The notes under the pieces are model-generated. The model was given only the letters and a program-made list of their open reading frames with translations. It ran no database searches and was not told the DNA's origin. This document shows positions 40,054 through 47,996 of a stretch of 64,000 nt of DNA, piece after piece; positions within the stretch are counted from its first letter, which is position 1, and each line of letters opens with the position of its first letter. A program made the translations under genes and the position numbers. The stretch covers positions 1 to 64,000 of the forward strand of contig NZ_JABMCE010000070.1 of NCBI RefSeq assembly GCF_013359865.1. The letters run 5' to 3'. Source of the DNA: Curtobacterium pusillum (GTDB taxonomy: Bacteria > Actinomycetota > Actinomycetes > Actinomycetales > Microbacteriaceae).

Positions 40054-42297
40054 GTGTCCGAACCGACCGAGATCGACCGCGAGCGCGGCTACGTCGACGG
40101 GCTGTTCGCCCGACTCGACGAGCTGACCGCCGAGGCCGAGCAGCGACTCGCCGAGACCCGCCGTCAAGCGGTCGGTGGGAACCACCAGAGCCGCAGTGAG
40201 CGCGACGCCTACGCGCAGCTCTACGAAGACACCATCGCGACGCTCGAGCGCGTCGGGGACCGGCTGGTGTTCGGCCGGCTCGAGGTGTCCGAGCCCGACA
40301 GTGACGAGGACGCGTTCCGGTACATCGGCCGTGTCGGCCTGCGCGACCGCGAGCACCGTCCCCTCCTGCTCGACTGGCGTGTGCCCGGCGCCAGCGCGTT
40401 CTACCAGGCGACCGCCGCGCACCCGATGGGCATGCGCGCCCGCCGGCACCTGACGCTCGCCGGCCGCAGCGTCGTCGGCATCGAGGACGAGGTCTTCGAC
40501 GCCGCGCTCTACGACGACGAGCGCACGCACCTGCAGGGCGAGGGTGCACTCCTCGCGGCCGTGACCGCCGAGCGCACCGGGCGGATGACGGACATCGTCG
40601 CGACCATCCAGGCGGAGCAGGACCGCATCATCCGCTCCCCGCTCGAGGGCGTCCTCATCGTGCAGGGCGGCCCCGGCACCGGCAAGACCGCCGTGGCGCT
40701 GCACCGCGCCGCGTACCTGCTCTACTCCTACCGCGAGCGTCTCCGGGGTTCCGGCGTGCTCATGGTCGGCCCGTCGCCCGCGTTCCTGACCTACATCGAG
40801 CAGGTCCTGCCGTCCCTCGGCGAGACCGGCGTCGTGATGGCGTCCCTCGGGTCGCTGTACCCGGGTGTGCACGCCACCCGCCACGACCAGCGGGACGTCG
40901 CTGCCGTCAAGGGGTCGGCAGAGATGGCGCAGCTGCTCCGCCGGGCCGTGAAGTCCCGACAGGTCGTACCCACCGCCTCGGTCACGCTCGACGTCGAGGG
41001 CGAGCGGCTCGTCGTCCCGCCGGAGCTCGTCGCCGACGCGATGAAGCGCGCGCAGGACCGCGGGAAGCCCCACAACGTCGCCCGGGTCACGTTCAACAAG
41101 ATCGCGCTCGACGCGATGACCCGCCTGCTGGCCGACCAGCTGCGGGAGCGCGGCACCACGGTCGACGAGGCGGACGAGAAGGTCCTGCGCGAGGACATCC
41201 GTTCCTCGTACGACGCCCGCGTGCTGCTCAACACGGCGTGGCTGCCGCTGCCGCCCGAGAAGTTCCTCGAGGACCTGTACGCCCGGCCGAACTGGCTCGC
41301 CTCGCTGACGCCCCACTGGACCCCGGAGCGCCGCGCACTGCTGCTCCGCGACCGCGGTGCCGGCTTCACGGTCGAGGACGTCCCCCTCCTCGACGAGGCC
41401 GCCGAACTCCTCGGCCCGTTCGACCCGACCGGTGGGGCCGCCAAGCGCGCGGCCAAGGCCAGCCGGAACCGTGACATCGAGAACGCCCGTCAGGCGATCG
41501 AGAACATGGGCGTCGAGGGCATCGTCACCGCTGAGCAGGTCGCCGGATCCTTCGCCGAGGGCGGCGACGGTCGCACCACCGCCGAGCGAGCCGCCGAGGA
41601 CCGCGAGTGGACCTACGGGCACATCGTCGTCGACGAGGCGCAGGAGCTCTCCCCGATGCAGTGGCGCGTGCTCGCCCGCCGCAACCCGCTTCGCTCGTTC
41701 ACGATCGTCGGGGACATGGCGCAGGGCTCCTCGCCGGGAGCCGCCCGCACGTGGGACGACGTCGTCGGGGCACTCGCCCGTCGTCGCCGCGGCCGCGCGC
41801 CGCAGGTGCCGATCGCGCACCGCGTCGAGGAGCTCACCGTCAACTACCGCACCCCGCGGTCCATCGTCGAGGCCGCGGGCGCGTTCGCGGACGCCGCCGG
41901 GCTCGCGATCACCCGGACCGAGGCGGTGCGCGACGGCGACCCCGTGTCCCGAGTACGAGTGGGCCGGAGCGACGTGCTCGACACCGTGGCCCGCGTGGTC
42001 GACGACGAGCGCGAGCGCATCGGCAGCGGGACCATCGGTGTCATCGTGCCGGAGGCCGACGTCGACGCCGTACGACGCCGGCTCGCCAGGACCGAGGCGG
42101 ACGTCCGCTCCCTCGGGTCGCCGCGGCCGGGGTCGGTCACGGTGCTCACCGGTGCGGACGCGAAGGGCCTCGAGTTCGACGGCGTGCTGCTCGTCGACCC
42201 GGAGCGGGTCGGCTCGGATGCGGCGCGCGCAGCGGCCGCGGTCTACGTCGCGATGACGCGACCGACGCGTCGACTCACCGTCATCGACGTCGACTGA
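40054..42297 (+). CDS. HelD/HelR-like RNA polymerase-associated UvrD-family ATPase
   Basis: Predicted 747 aa from GTG 40054, with AAGGGTGG upstream and TACACT (40020-40025) as probable -10, so it has a short leader. The N-terminal long helical arm (DRERGYVDGLFARLDELTAE) and the HelD-specific LLDWRVPGASAFYQAT precede Walker A GGPGTGKTAVALHRAAYLLY. Later motifs: VVDEAQELSPMQWR, VNYRTPRS and a C-terminal TGADAKGLEFDGVLLVDPE. HelD proteins pry stalled RNA polymerase off DNA; actinobacterial HelR also displaces rifamycins. Which role applies here is unknown. Confidence 0.88.
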   Translation: MSEPTEIDRERGYVDGLFARLDELTAEAEQRLAETRRQAVGGNHQSRSERDAYAQLYEDTIATLERVGDRLVFGRLEVSEPDSDEDAFRYIGRVGLRDREHRPLLLDWRVPGASAFYQATAAHPMGMRARRHLTLAGRSVVGIEDEVFDAALYDDERTHLQGEGALLAAVTAERTGRMTDIVATIQAEQDRIIRSPLEGVLIVQGGPGTGKTAVALHRAAYLLYSYRERLRGSGVLMVGPSPAFLTYIEQVLPSLGETGVVMASLGSLYPGVHATRHDQRDVAAVKGSAEMAQLLRRAVKSRQVVPTASVTLDVEGERLVVPPELVADAMKRAQDRGKPHNVARVTFNKIALDAMTRLLADQLRERGTTVDEADEKVLREDIRSSYDARVLLNTAWLPLPPEKFLEDLYARPNWLASLTPHWTPERRALLLRDRGAGFTVEDVPLLDEAAELLGPFDPTGGAAKRAAKASRNRDIENARQAIENMGVEGIVTAEQVAGSFAEGGDGRTTAERAAEDREWTYGHIVVDEAQELSPMQWRVLARRNPLRSFTIVGDMAQGSSPGAARTWDDVVGALARRRRGRAPQVPIAHRVEELTVNYRTPRSIVEAAGAFADAAGLAITRTEAVRDGDPVSRVRVGRSDVLDTVARVVDDERERIGSGTIGVIVPEADVDAVRRRLARTEADVRSLGSPRPGSVTVLTGADAKGLEFDGVLLVDPERVGSDAARAAAAVYVAMTRPTRRLTVIDVD

Positions 42298-42308
42298 CGG
42301 CGCGGGAG

Positions 42309-42524
42309 GGGACGGGACGGGACGGGGCGGACGGGCGCGGCCGTAGGGCGTCCCTTGTTGACGCCAAAGCGACAGCGCCCTGCGAGCGCGTTCCGTCCGT
42401 CCCGCGAAGGCGACAGGTTTCCGCGGATCGCGGGCGGCAGTCTGTCGCTTTCGCGAGACGGCGTGCGGCGCGGGCGCGTGCGGCGCGGGCGCGGGCCGGG
42501 ACGGGACGGGACGGGGCGGACGGG
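42309..42524. repeat. 27-bp exact direct repeats flanking a family B element
   Basis: The same 27-bp G-rich sequence (GGGAC repeats ending GGGGCGGACGGG) is at 42309-42335 and 42498-42524. Each copy holds at least four G runs of three or more with 2-nt gaps, a quadruplex pattern. Confidence 0.85.
42364..42455. repeat. Family B element, copy 2
   Basis: CCAAAGCGACAG (42364-42375) and GCGAAGGCGACAG (42404-42416) are left-type ends; CTGTCGCTTTCGCG (42442-42455) is the right end. Confidence 0.75.
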
Positions 42525-42558
42525 AGGCGCGGGGCGGGTCCGCCCCGCGCCTCCCGTC
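42519..42558. repeat. Family A palindromic hairpin, copy 6
   Basis: Perfect 19-bp arms 42519-42537 and 42540-42558 with a 2-nt centre. The right arm ends exactly beside the emfourin stop codon (42559-42561). Confidence 0.9.
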
Positions 42559-42831
42559 TCAGACCGGGGTGCCCTCGTCGCGGACGCGCGTCACGAGGGC
42601 GGCCCAGGGGCCGTCCAGGCGGCTGCCCGGGATCGACACCGTCGTCCGCTCGACCGTGATCGTCCACGTGAAGTCGTCACGCACGGCCGGTGCTGGCTCG
42701 GACGGAGCGGCGCGGGGGAGCGCCTCGACGAGGTCGGACCAGCCGGCCGGGTCCTCGCAGACGTCGGTGTCGACGCGCCAGCCCCGCGTGGTGCCGGCGA
42801 GCCCTCCGGTGCGGCGGACGTCGATGTGCAT
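42559..42831 (-). CDS. Emfourin-like protealysin inhibitor
   Basis: Predicted 90 aa from ATG 42831 (MHIDVRRTGGLAGTTRGWRV). It shows the emfourin-type pattern: a basic beta strand at the start, WSDLVEALP in the middle, then FTWTITVERTTVSIPGSRLD. Emfourins are small cytosolic inhibitors encoded next to protealysin-type M4 proteases; here the protease gene lies 32 bp upstream on the same strand. TACGTT with 6-nt spacing lies in that gap, so the inhibitor may be transcribed independently of the protease. Identification rests on size, sequence pattern and partner. Confidence 0.82.
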   Translation of the reverse strand: MHIDVRRTGGLAGTTRGWRVDTDVCEDPAGWSDLVEALPRAAPSEPAPAVRDDFTWTITVERTTVSIPGSRLDGPWAALVTRVRDEGTPV

Positions 42832-42837
42832 GCCCCG

Positions 42838-42843
42838 AACGTA
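42838..42843 (-). promoter_or_regulatory. Leaderless -10 for the emfourin gene
   Basis: TACGTT on the minus strand, 6 nt before ATG 42831, between the protease stop and the inhibitor start. Confidence 0.5.
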
Positions 42844-42863
42844 CGCCGGCCACCCGGCGCGGG

Positions 42864-43913
42864 TCAGTCGAGCACGCCCACCGTCCGCCAGGCGTCCTGC
42901 ACCGCGGTGTGCTGCGCGGAACCCTCGCCGAAGCGGGCGCGCGCGGCGTCGACGGTCACGGTCGCGAAGCCGGCGAAGTCGATCGACGCGCTGACGGCGT
43001 CCGAGGTGAGGGCGTCCCACCAGACGGCCCCCGCGCCCTCCCACGCGTTGCCGCCGATCGCCGTCGCCGCGAGGTAGAAGGCGTGGTTCGGGATGCCCGA
43101 GTTCGTGTGCACGCCGCCGGAGTCCTCGGTGGTGTCGACGTACCCGGCCATCGTCGCCGGCTGCGGGTCCTTGCCGAGCACCGGATCGTCGTAGGCGGTG
43201 CCGGGAGCGCGCATCGACCGCAGCGCGACGCCGTGCACCGCGTCCGTGAAGAGCCCCTCGCCGATGAGCCACGACGCCTGTTCGGCGGTCTGCCGGGCGG
43301 CGTACTGGGCGACGAGCGAGCCGAACACGTCGCTGATCGACTCGTTGAGCGCGCCCGACTGCCCCTCGTACGTCAGGTCGGCCGTGTACTGCGTCACGCC
43401 GTGCGCGAGCTCGTGCCCGATGACGTCGACCGCGATCGTGAAGCGGTTGAACACCTCGCCGTCGCCGTCACCGAACACCATCCGGCTGCCGTCCCAGTAC
43501 GCGTTGTCGTAGTCCTGCCCGTAGTGCACCGTGGCGTCGAGCGGGAGTCCGGCGCCGTCGATCGACACGCGGTCGAACACCTCGAGCCAGAACGCGTGCG
43601 TGTCCCCGAGGCCCGTGTACGCCTCGTCCACCGCGGCGTCGCCGGAGTCCGGGTCGCCCTCGTGCCGTACCGGGGTGCCGGGGAGCGTGGTCGAGCCCTT
43701 CGCGTCGGAGATCGTCCGCTGCGGGGATCGGTCGACGGCACCGCTGACGCCCTGCGGTCGGACGCGGTGGTCGTGCTTGGGACGCTGGACGGTGTCGAGG
43801 GACGCGAGGGCGGTCCGCGCAGCCGACGCTGCCCGGGGGAAGCGCTCGGCGTCGGCGACGGCGCGGAGCAGGTACGGCGGGACGACGGATCGGATGCGGT
43901 CGGACGGGGTCAT
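42864..43913 (-). CDS. Protealysin-like M4 metalloprotease
   Basis: Predicted 349 aa from ATG 43913 (MTPSDRIRSVVPPYLL). The short propeptide carries the protealysin PPYLL motif near residue 12; there is no signal peptide, as in protealysins. The catalytic domain has HELAHGVTQYTA (HExxH zinc site), LNESISDVFGS (third zinc ligand Glu) and the later NHAFYLAATAIGG segment. It is a thermolysin-fold protease thought to act in the cytosol or after non-classical export. It is paired with the downstream emfourin gene. An upstream TTG start is rejected. Confidence 0.92.
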   Translation of the reverse strand: MTPSDRIRSVVPPYLLRAVADAERFPRAASAARTALASLDTVQRPKHDHRVRPQGVSGAVDRSPQRTISDAKGSTTLPGTPVRHEGDPDSGDAAVDEAYTGLGDTHAFWLEVFDRVSIDGAGLPLDATVHYGQDYDNAYWDGSRMVFGDGDGEVFNRFTIAVDVIGHELAHGVTQYTADLTYEGQSGALNESISDVFGSLVAQYAARQTAEQASWLIGEGLFTDAVHGVALRSMRAPGTAYDDPVLGKDPQPATMAGYVDTTEDSGGVHTNSGIPNHAFYLAATAIGGNAWEGAGAVWWDALTSDAVSASIDFAGFATVTVDAARARFGEGSAQHTAVQDAWRTVGVLD

Positions 43914-43919
43914 GGCGTC

Positions 43920-43925
43920 ATGCAA
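43920..43925 (-). promoter_or_regulatory. Leaderless -10-like hexamer for the protease gene
   Basis: TTGCAT on the minus strand, 6 nt before ATG 43913. Confidence 0.4.
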
Positions 43926-43947
43926 CCACCGGGCACCGACAGGGCGG

Positions 43948-44994
43948 TCAGTCGCGCTTGCGGTTCTCGACGAGCGCGAGCGCGTAGGACTCCCACCACT
44001 GCCCGGCCGCCGGACCCCCGTTGCAGGTGCCGTCGCTCAGCCCGGGGGTCTTCACCCAGAGCAGGGCGTCGAGTCGCGTGGTGCCGCGCGTGACGTGCGG
44101 CGCCTGCCCGAGCCCGGCGCCGTCGGGGTTGCACCACGTGCCGCGCCAGCCCTGACCGTTGCGCGAGACGTCGATGACGAAGTGCGGGTCACCGCCGATC
44201 GCGTCCGCGAGCGCGTCGGCGTAGGCGCGCTCCTGGTCGACCCGGTAGAAGTTCGACACGTTCGTGAAGAACCCCTGCACCTCGTCGATCCCGGCCAGGC
44301 GCAGCCACTTCGCCATCGTGGCGGTCGGCACCCGGTTCTCGTTCCCGCCGTCGAGGTAGACGGTGAGGCCGTGGCCGGTGAGCTCGTCGACGGCCTTGCG
44401 GAGGAGCGGGAGTCGGTCCTGTTCGAGACGCTTGCACACCTGGATCTGGGCGATGGCATCGGGTTCGACCAGCACGACGGCCCCGGACCCCGCCATCGCG
44501 TCGACCGCGGCGCGGACCCACGGCAGGTACTCGTCCGCGGACGTGCCGCCCTTGGAGTAGCTGCCGCAGTCGCGGTCGGGCACGTTGTAGAGCACGAACA
44601 CGGGGGTCTTCCCCTGCTCCTCGCTGCTCCGTACGACGTCCCGGATCGTCTCGCGGGTCTCGCTGGTCGACGAGTTCGTGAGCCACGTCGCGATGGGCTT
44701 GTCAGCGATCACCGAGATCTTCGCGGCGGTCGAGTCGTCGCCCTCGGCGAGGGCCTCGGACGCGCGTTTGCCGGGCTGGTTCTCGTCGGCGGGCTGCTGC
44801 GCGAGGCCGCCGGGGAACGCCTCCGACGCGGACTTCCGTTCCGCGACGTGCCGCCCGGTGCTGTCCGTGCCGCGGGGGAGGACCAGGACGAGGGCGACGA
44901 CGAGCGCCGCGGCGACGACCGCCGCGATCCCGATCCACGTCCACTGGCGACGGCCGGGGCTGCGGCGTGCGCGGGTTCCCTCGAGACTCGGCAT
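43948..44994 (-). CDS. Glycoside hydrolase family 6 (cellulase-type)
   Basis: Predicted 348 aa from ATG 44994. A basic N-terminus and hydrophobic helix (WIGIAAVVAAALVVALVLVL) make a signal peptide or membrane anchor, followed by a linker and the GH6 domain from about residue 90: VFVLYNVPDRDCGS (the Asp pair of the active site), VVLVEPDAIAQ, VYLDGGNEN, and SRNGQGWRGTWCNPDGAGLG. GH6 enzymes are inverting beta-1,4-glucanases. The single domain without a carbohydrate-binding module fits a small endoglucanase, useful for a plant-associated organism. Confidence 0.9.
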   Translation of the reverse strand: MPSLEGTRARRSPGRRQWTWIGIAAVVAAALVVALVLVLPRGTDSTGRHVAERKSASEAFPGGLAQQPADENQPGKRASEALAEGDDSTAAKISVIADKPIATWLTNSSTSETRETIRDVVRSSEEQGKTPVFVLYNVPDRDCGSYSKGGTSADEYLPWVRAAVDAMAGSGAVVLVEPDAIAQIQVCKRLEQDRLPLLRKAVDELTGHGLTVYLDGGNENRVPTATMAKWLRLAGIDEVQGFFTNVSNFYRVDQERAYADALADAIGGDPHFVIDVSRNGQGWRGTWCNPDGAGLGQAPHVTRGTTRLDALLWVKTPGLSDGTCNGGPAAGQWWESYALALVENRKRD

Positions 44995-45084
44995 GCGTCC
45001 ATGCTCGCAGGTGCGATCCCCACGCGCCCAGACCCGCTGGGCGTTCCCCCAGGCGTGGTGCCGGTTCCTGCCAGGACCGTGCCC

Positions 45085-45090
45085 CAGACT
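45085..45090 (+). promoter_or_regulatory. Leaderless -10-like hexamer for the VanZ gene
   Basis: CAGACT, then TGCGGG, then ATG 45097 (spacing 6). Confidence 0.45.
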
Positions 45091-45096
45091 TGCGGG

Positions 45097-45543
45097 ATGT
45101 TCCGGAAGCTCCTCCTCCTCGCCCTGACCGCGGCGTACGCCTGGGTGATCTGGCGGATGACGCTGACACCACAGGTGTTCACGTCGGCGCAGAACTCCCT
45201 CGTCCTGCACGCCATCGCCTGGGTTCAGCAGCTGCCGCACGGCGCGTGGTTCACGTACGAGCGCACGGAGTTCCTCGCGAACATCGCCATGTTCGTCCCG
45301 GTCGGGATGCTCGCGGCGCTGTGGCTGCCGCGTCGCTGGTGGATCCTCGGTGCGGTCGTCGGGGTGGCCCTGTCCGCGGGTATCGAGATCGCCCAGGCCG
45401 TGTACCTGCCCTACCGCGTGGCCGACCCGCGCGACGTGCTCTCGAACGGCCTCGGCGGCCTGCTCGGTGCGACCCTCGTCGGACTCGTGCGCAGCCTGCT
45501 TCCCGCGCCACGTCGGCGCCGGCTGCGTGCTCGGACGGCCTGA
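45097..45543 (+). CDS. VanZ-family membrane protein
   Basis: Predicted 148 aa. Four hydrophobic segments with VanZ features: TLTPQVF near the N-terminus, NIAMFVPVGMLAALWL, GVALSAGIEIAQAVYLPYR and DPRDVLSNGLGGLLGA. VanZ was first described in glycopeptide resistance, but most family members are uncharacterised; no van genes are nearby. It is divergent from the GH6 gene. Confidence 0.88.
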   Translation: MFRKLLLLALTAAYAWVIWRMTLTPQVFTSAQNSLVLHAIAWVQQLPHGAWFTYERTEFLANIAMFVPVGMLAALWLPRRWWILGAVVGVALSAGIEIAQAVYLPYRVADPRDVLSNGLGGLLGATLVGLVRSLLPAPRRRRLRARTA

Positions 45544-45551
45544 CTCTCTGG

Positions 45552-45557
45552 TAGTCT
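45552..45557 (+). promoter_or_regulatory. Probable -10 of rpsO
   Basis: TAGTCT about 90 nt before the rpsO ATG; the leader contains the imperfect stem CCGGTTGCCGTCGAACGG. Confidence 0.4.
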
Positions 45558-45644
45558 TCTCCGGTTGCCGTCGAACGGCCGCGGACAAAGAGCGCTCATG
45601 CATTCGGCATGGGCACCGCGCAACGGACAGGAAGGGGATCATCC

Positions 45645-45914
45645 ATGGCACTTGACGCGAAGGTCAAGCAGGAGATCATCGAAGAGTACGCGACCCACCC
45701 GGGCGACACCGGATCCCCCGAGGTCCAGGTCGCCGTTCTGACTCGTCGCATCAACGACCTGAACGAGCACCTCAAGGAGCACAAGCACGACCACCACTCG
45801 CGTCGTGGTCTGCTGCTCATGGTCGGTCAGCGTCGCCGTCTCCTCGGTTACCTCTCCGACGTCGACATCAACCGCTACCGTGCGCTCATCGAGCGTCTCG
45901 GCCTGCGTCGCTAG
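45645..45914 (+). CDS. rpsO: Ribosomal protein S15
   Basis: Predicted 89 aa, the standard length. ATG 45645 follows AGGAAGGGG. Sequence is fully typical: [40 protein letters not shown] and [20 protein letters not shown]. It binds 16S rRNA in the small-subunit platform. It ends in a strong intrinsic terminator and is not contiguous with pnp, which lies 5.6 kb downstream. Confidence 0.98.
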   Translation: MALDAKVKQEIIEEYATHPGDTGSPEVQVAVLTRRINDLNEHLKEHKHDHHSRRGLLLMVGQRRRLLGYLSDVDINRYRALIERLGLRR

Positions 45915-45939
45915 TCGACTCGCAGACACTGCGTGACCG

Positions 45940-45974
45940 AACGCCCCGGTCCTCCTCGTGAGGACCGGGGCGTT
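45940..45974 (+). terminator. Intrinsic terminator of rpsO
   Basis: Perfect 15-bp stem (45940-45954 and 45960-45974), loop CTCGT, followed by a T-containing CCTCGTTCC. Confidence 0.88.
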
Positions 45975-46054
45975 CCTCGTTCCCGGGAATGGTTGCGCCC
46001 GACGCTCGGTTGAGTACGATGTTCATGCAAACGCATCGAAAGTCGGGACCCACC

Positions 46055-46687
46055 ATGACCACCATCGCAGTCGTCTCCGCCGGGCTCTCCGAGCCCAGCT
46101 CCACCCGCCTGCTCGCCGACCGCCTCGCCGAGGCCACTGTCGCGTCGCTCGCCGCCCCGAGCGCGACGGGTCCTGGAGGCACGGCGCACGTCCTGCACGT
46201 CGACCTGCGTCCGCTGGCGCACGAGATCACCGACGCGATGCTCACCGGGTTCGCGGCGCCGGCACTGTCCGCGGCGATGGCCGCCGTGGTCGAGGCCGAT
46301 GCGGTCGTGTTCGTCACGCCGATCTTCACCGCGGGCGTGAGCGGCCTGGCGAAGTCGTTCCTCGACGTGCTCGACAAGGACTCCCTCGCGGAGATGCCCG
46401 TCCTGCTCGGCGCGACCGGGGGGACCGCGCGGCACTCGCTCGCGATCGAGCACGCGCTCCGTCCGGTGTTCGCCTACCTCCGTGCCGCGGTCGTCCCGAC
46501 GGGCGTGTTCGCCGCGACGGACGACTGGGGGAGCGAGGGTGACTCGGCGGCGCTCGACGGACGCATCCGCCGGGCGGGGGACGACCTCGCCTGGGCGATC
46601 CGCGCCTCCCGTCGGACCCCGCAGGAAGCCGACGCACTCCCCGCCACCGCAGACTTCGCGTCCCTGCTGGGTGGCCTCGGCCACTAG
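46055..46687 (+). CDS. NADPH-dependent FMN reductase (CE1759 type)
   Basis: Predicted 210 aa from ATG 46055. Flavodoxin-like fold: VVSAGLSEPSSTRLLADRLA, the FMN-site segment VEADAVVFVTPIFTAGVSGL, KSFLDVLDKDSL, and VLLGATGGTARHSLAIEHAL. This matches the actinobacterial FMN reductases that supply reduced flavin. TACGAT at 46015-46020 is the likely -10; an in-frame ATG at 46025 would be almost leaderless and is an alternative start. It opens the block of flavin genes. Confidence 0.87.
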   Translation: MTTIAVVSAGLSEPSSTRLLADRLAEATVASLAAPSATGPGGTAHVLHVDLRPLAHEITDAMLTGFAAPALSAAMAAVVEADAVVFVTPIFTAGVSGLAKSFLDVLDKDSLAEMPVLLGATGGTARHSLAIEHALRPVFAYLRAAVVPTGVFAATDDWGSEGDSAALDGRIRRAGDDLAWAIRASRRTPQEADALPATADFASLLGGLGH

Positions 46688-46797
46688 GCCGCAGCGCTCT
46701 TAGGCCGCCCACAGGGATCGTCGGGTCCGGGCGCAGTCGGTCCCCTGCCTGTTCATCGATCCGCCCGGGAACCTCGTCATGACGACGAGGAGGACCG

Positions 46798-47067
46798 ATG
46801 GACACCAGAGGGAACGGCAGGCGATCAGCCCGGATCACGAGTGCGCTCGTCGGCGCGGGCGGGCTCGTGGTCGCGATGGTCACCGGCGTCGGGCTGTGGT
46901 TCGGGCACGAGCAGGCCGGCACGACCGAGAACACGACGAGCGGGACGTCGACCGAGAGCACGACGAGCGGGACGTCGACCGAGAGCGGGACGTCGACCGA
47001 CCAGGGCGTGACGCAGGGCAGCACCGGCGGCACGGGGACCTCCGACGCCACGACGACGGGGTCGTGA
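46798..47067 (+). CDS. Membrane-anchored Ser/Thr-rich small protein of the redox module
   Basis: Predicted 89 aa from ATG 46798, preceded by GAGGAGG; a 7-5-7 inverted repeat (46772-46790) could mask this site. A basic N-terminus and one hydrophobic helix (ALVGAGGLVVAMVTGVGLWF) are followed by an extracytoplasmic tail of Thr/Ser/Gly repeats (TTSGTSTES twice, then SGTSTDQG). Its stop overlaps the apbE start (GTGA). In many actinobacteria the equivalent gene has the same anchor and linker but continues into an FMN-binding domain; that domain is absent here. It may be a truncated remnant, a spacer, or an unusual ApbE acceptor. Confidence 0.7.
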   Translation: MDTRGNGRRSARITSALVGAGGLVVAMVTGVGLWFGHEQAGTTENTTSGTSTESTTSGTSTESGTSTDQGVTQGSTGGTGTSDATTTGS

Positions 47068-47996
47068 CCGTGCGCGCCGCCACCGAGTGGGACCTCTGGA
47101 CCACCACCGCCCGCGTCGTCCTGGACCACCGCGACCGCCGCCACCTCGCCGAGGCCGAATCCTGCGTCCGCCGGGTCACCGCTGCCGTGGACGCCGCCTG
47201 CAGCCGCTTCCGGAGCGACTCCGAACTCGTCGCCCGCGCCGGCGACCTCGTCCGGGGCGCCGAGGTCTCGCCGCTCCTGGCCGCCCTCGTGCACCAGGCA
47301 CTCGACGCCGCCCGGGCCACCGACGGCGACGTCGACCCGACCCTCGGCGCCCGCATGGTGTCCCTCGGGTACGACGCCGCGTTCGCGGACGCACCGCCGG
47401 TCCCCACGCCCGAGGCGATCGCCCGTGCGCTCGACGGCCGACCGGCGTGGCAGCGCGTCCTGCTCTCCGGTACCTTCCTCCGCGTGCCGCAGGACGTCAC
47501 GCTCGACCTCGGTGCCACCGCCAAGGCCGCCGCGGCCGACATGGCGGCGGCGAGCATCACCGCCCGGCTCGGCATCGGGGCGCTCGTCTCCCTCGGCGGG
47601 GACGTCGCCACGGCCGGCCCGGAACCGTCCGGCGGCTGGCAGGTGCGGGTGCAGGACCTCGACGGCGACCCGGCCGACCACGTGCGGATCGCCTCCGGCT
47701 GGTCGGTCGCGACGTCGAGCACGCAGAAGCGCCGGTGGGAGCAGGACGGGCACGCCCGGCACCACATCCTCGACCCGCGGTGGGGCCTGCCGGCCGAACC
47801 GGTCTGGCGATCGGTGACGGTCGTCGCCCCGTCGTGCATCACCGCGAACACCATGACGACCGCGGCGATCGTCCGCGGGCACGCCGCCGCCGAGATGCTC
47901 CGGCGGAGCGGTCGTGCGGCACGGCTCGTGGCCGCGGACGGCTCCGTGGTCCGACTCGGGGGCTGGCCCGGCGAGGACGCCAGGAGGGCAGCCTGA
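47064..47996 (+). CDS. apbE: ApbE-family FMN transferase
   Basis: Predicted 310 aa from GTG 47064 (4-bp overlap with the preceding gene). Motifs: CSRFRSDSELVARAG, DPTLGARMVSLGYD, DLGATAKAAAADMAA, ALVSLGGDVATAG and ATSSTQKRRW followed by HHILDP. The family uses FAD to attach FMN to Thr/Ser of target proteins. No clear lipoprotein signal is visible, unlike many exported ApbE proteins, so whether it acts inside or outside the membrane is open. It overlaps the next gene by one base. Confidence 0.92.
   Translation: MTVRAATEWDLWTTTARVVLDHRDRRHLAEAESCVRRVTAAVDAACSRFRSDSELVARAGDLVRGAEVSPLLAALVHQALDAARATDGDVDPTLGARMVSLGYDAAFADAPPVPTPEAIARALDGRPAWQRVLLSGTFLRVPQDVTLDLGATAKAAAADMAAASITARLGIGALVSLGGDVATAGPEPSGGWQVRVQDLDGDPADHVRIASGWSVATSSTQKRRWEQDGHARHHILDPRWGLPAEPVWRSVTVVAPSCITANTMTTAAIVRGHAAAEMLRRSGRAARLVAADGSVVRLGGWPGEDARRAA

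Noticed and set aside
45097-45543. VanZ as evidence of glycopeptide resistance
   Set aside because: No other van genes are present; VanZ-family proteins are widespread with other roles.
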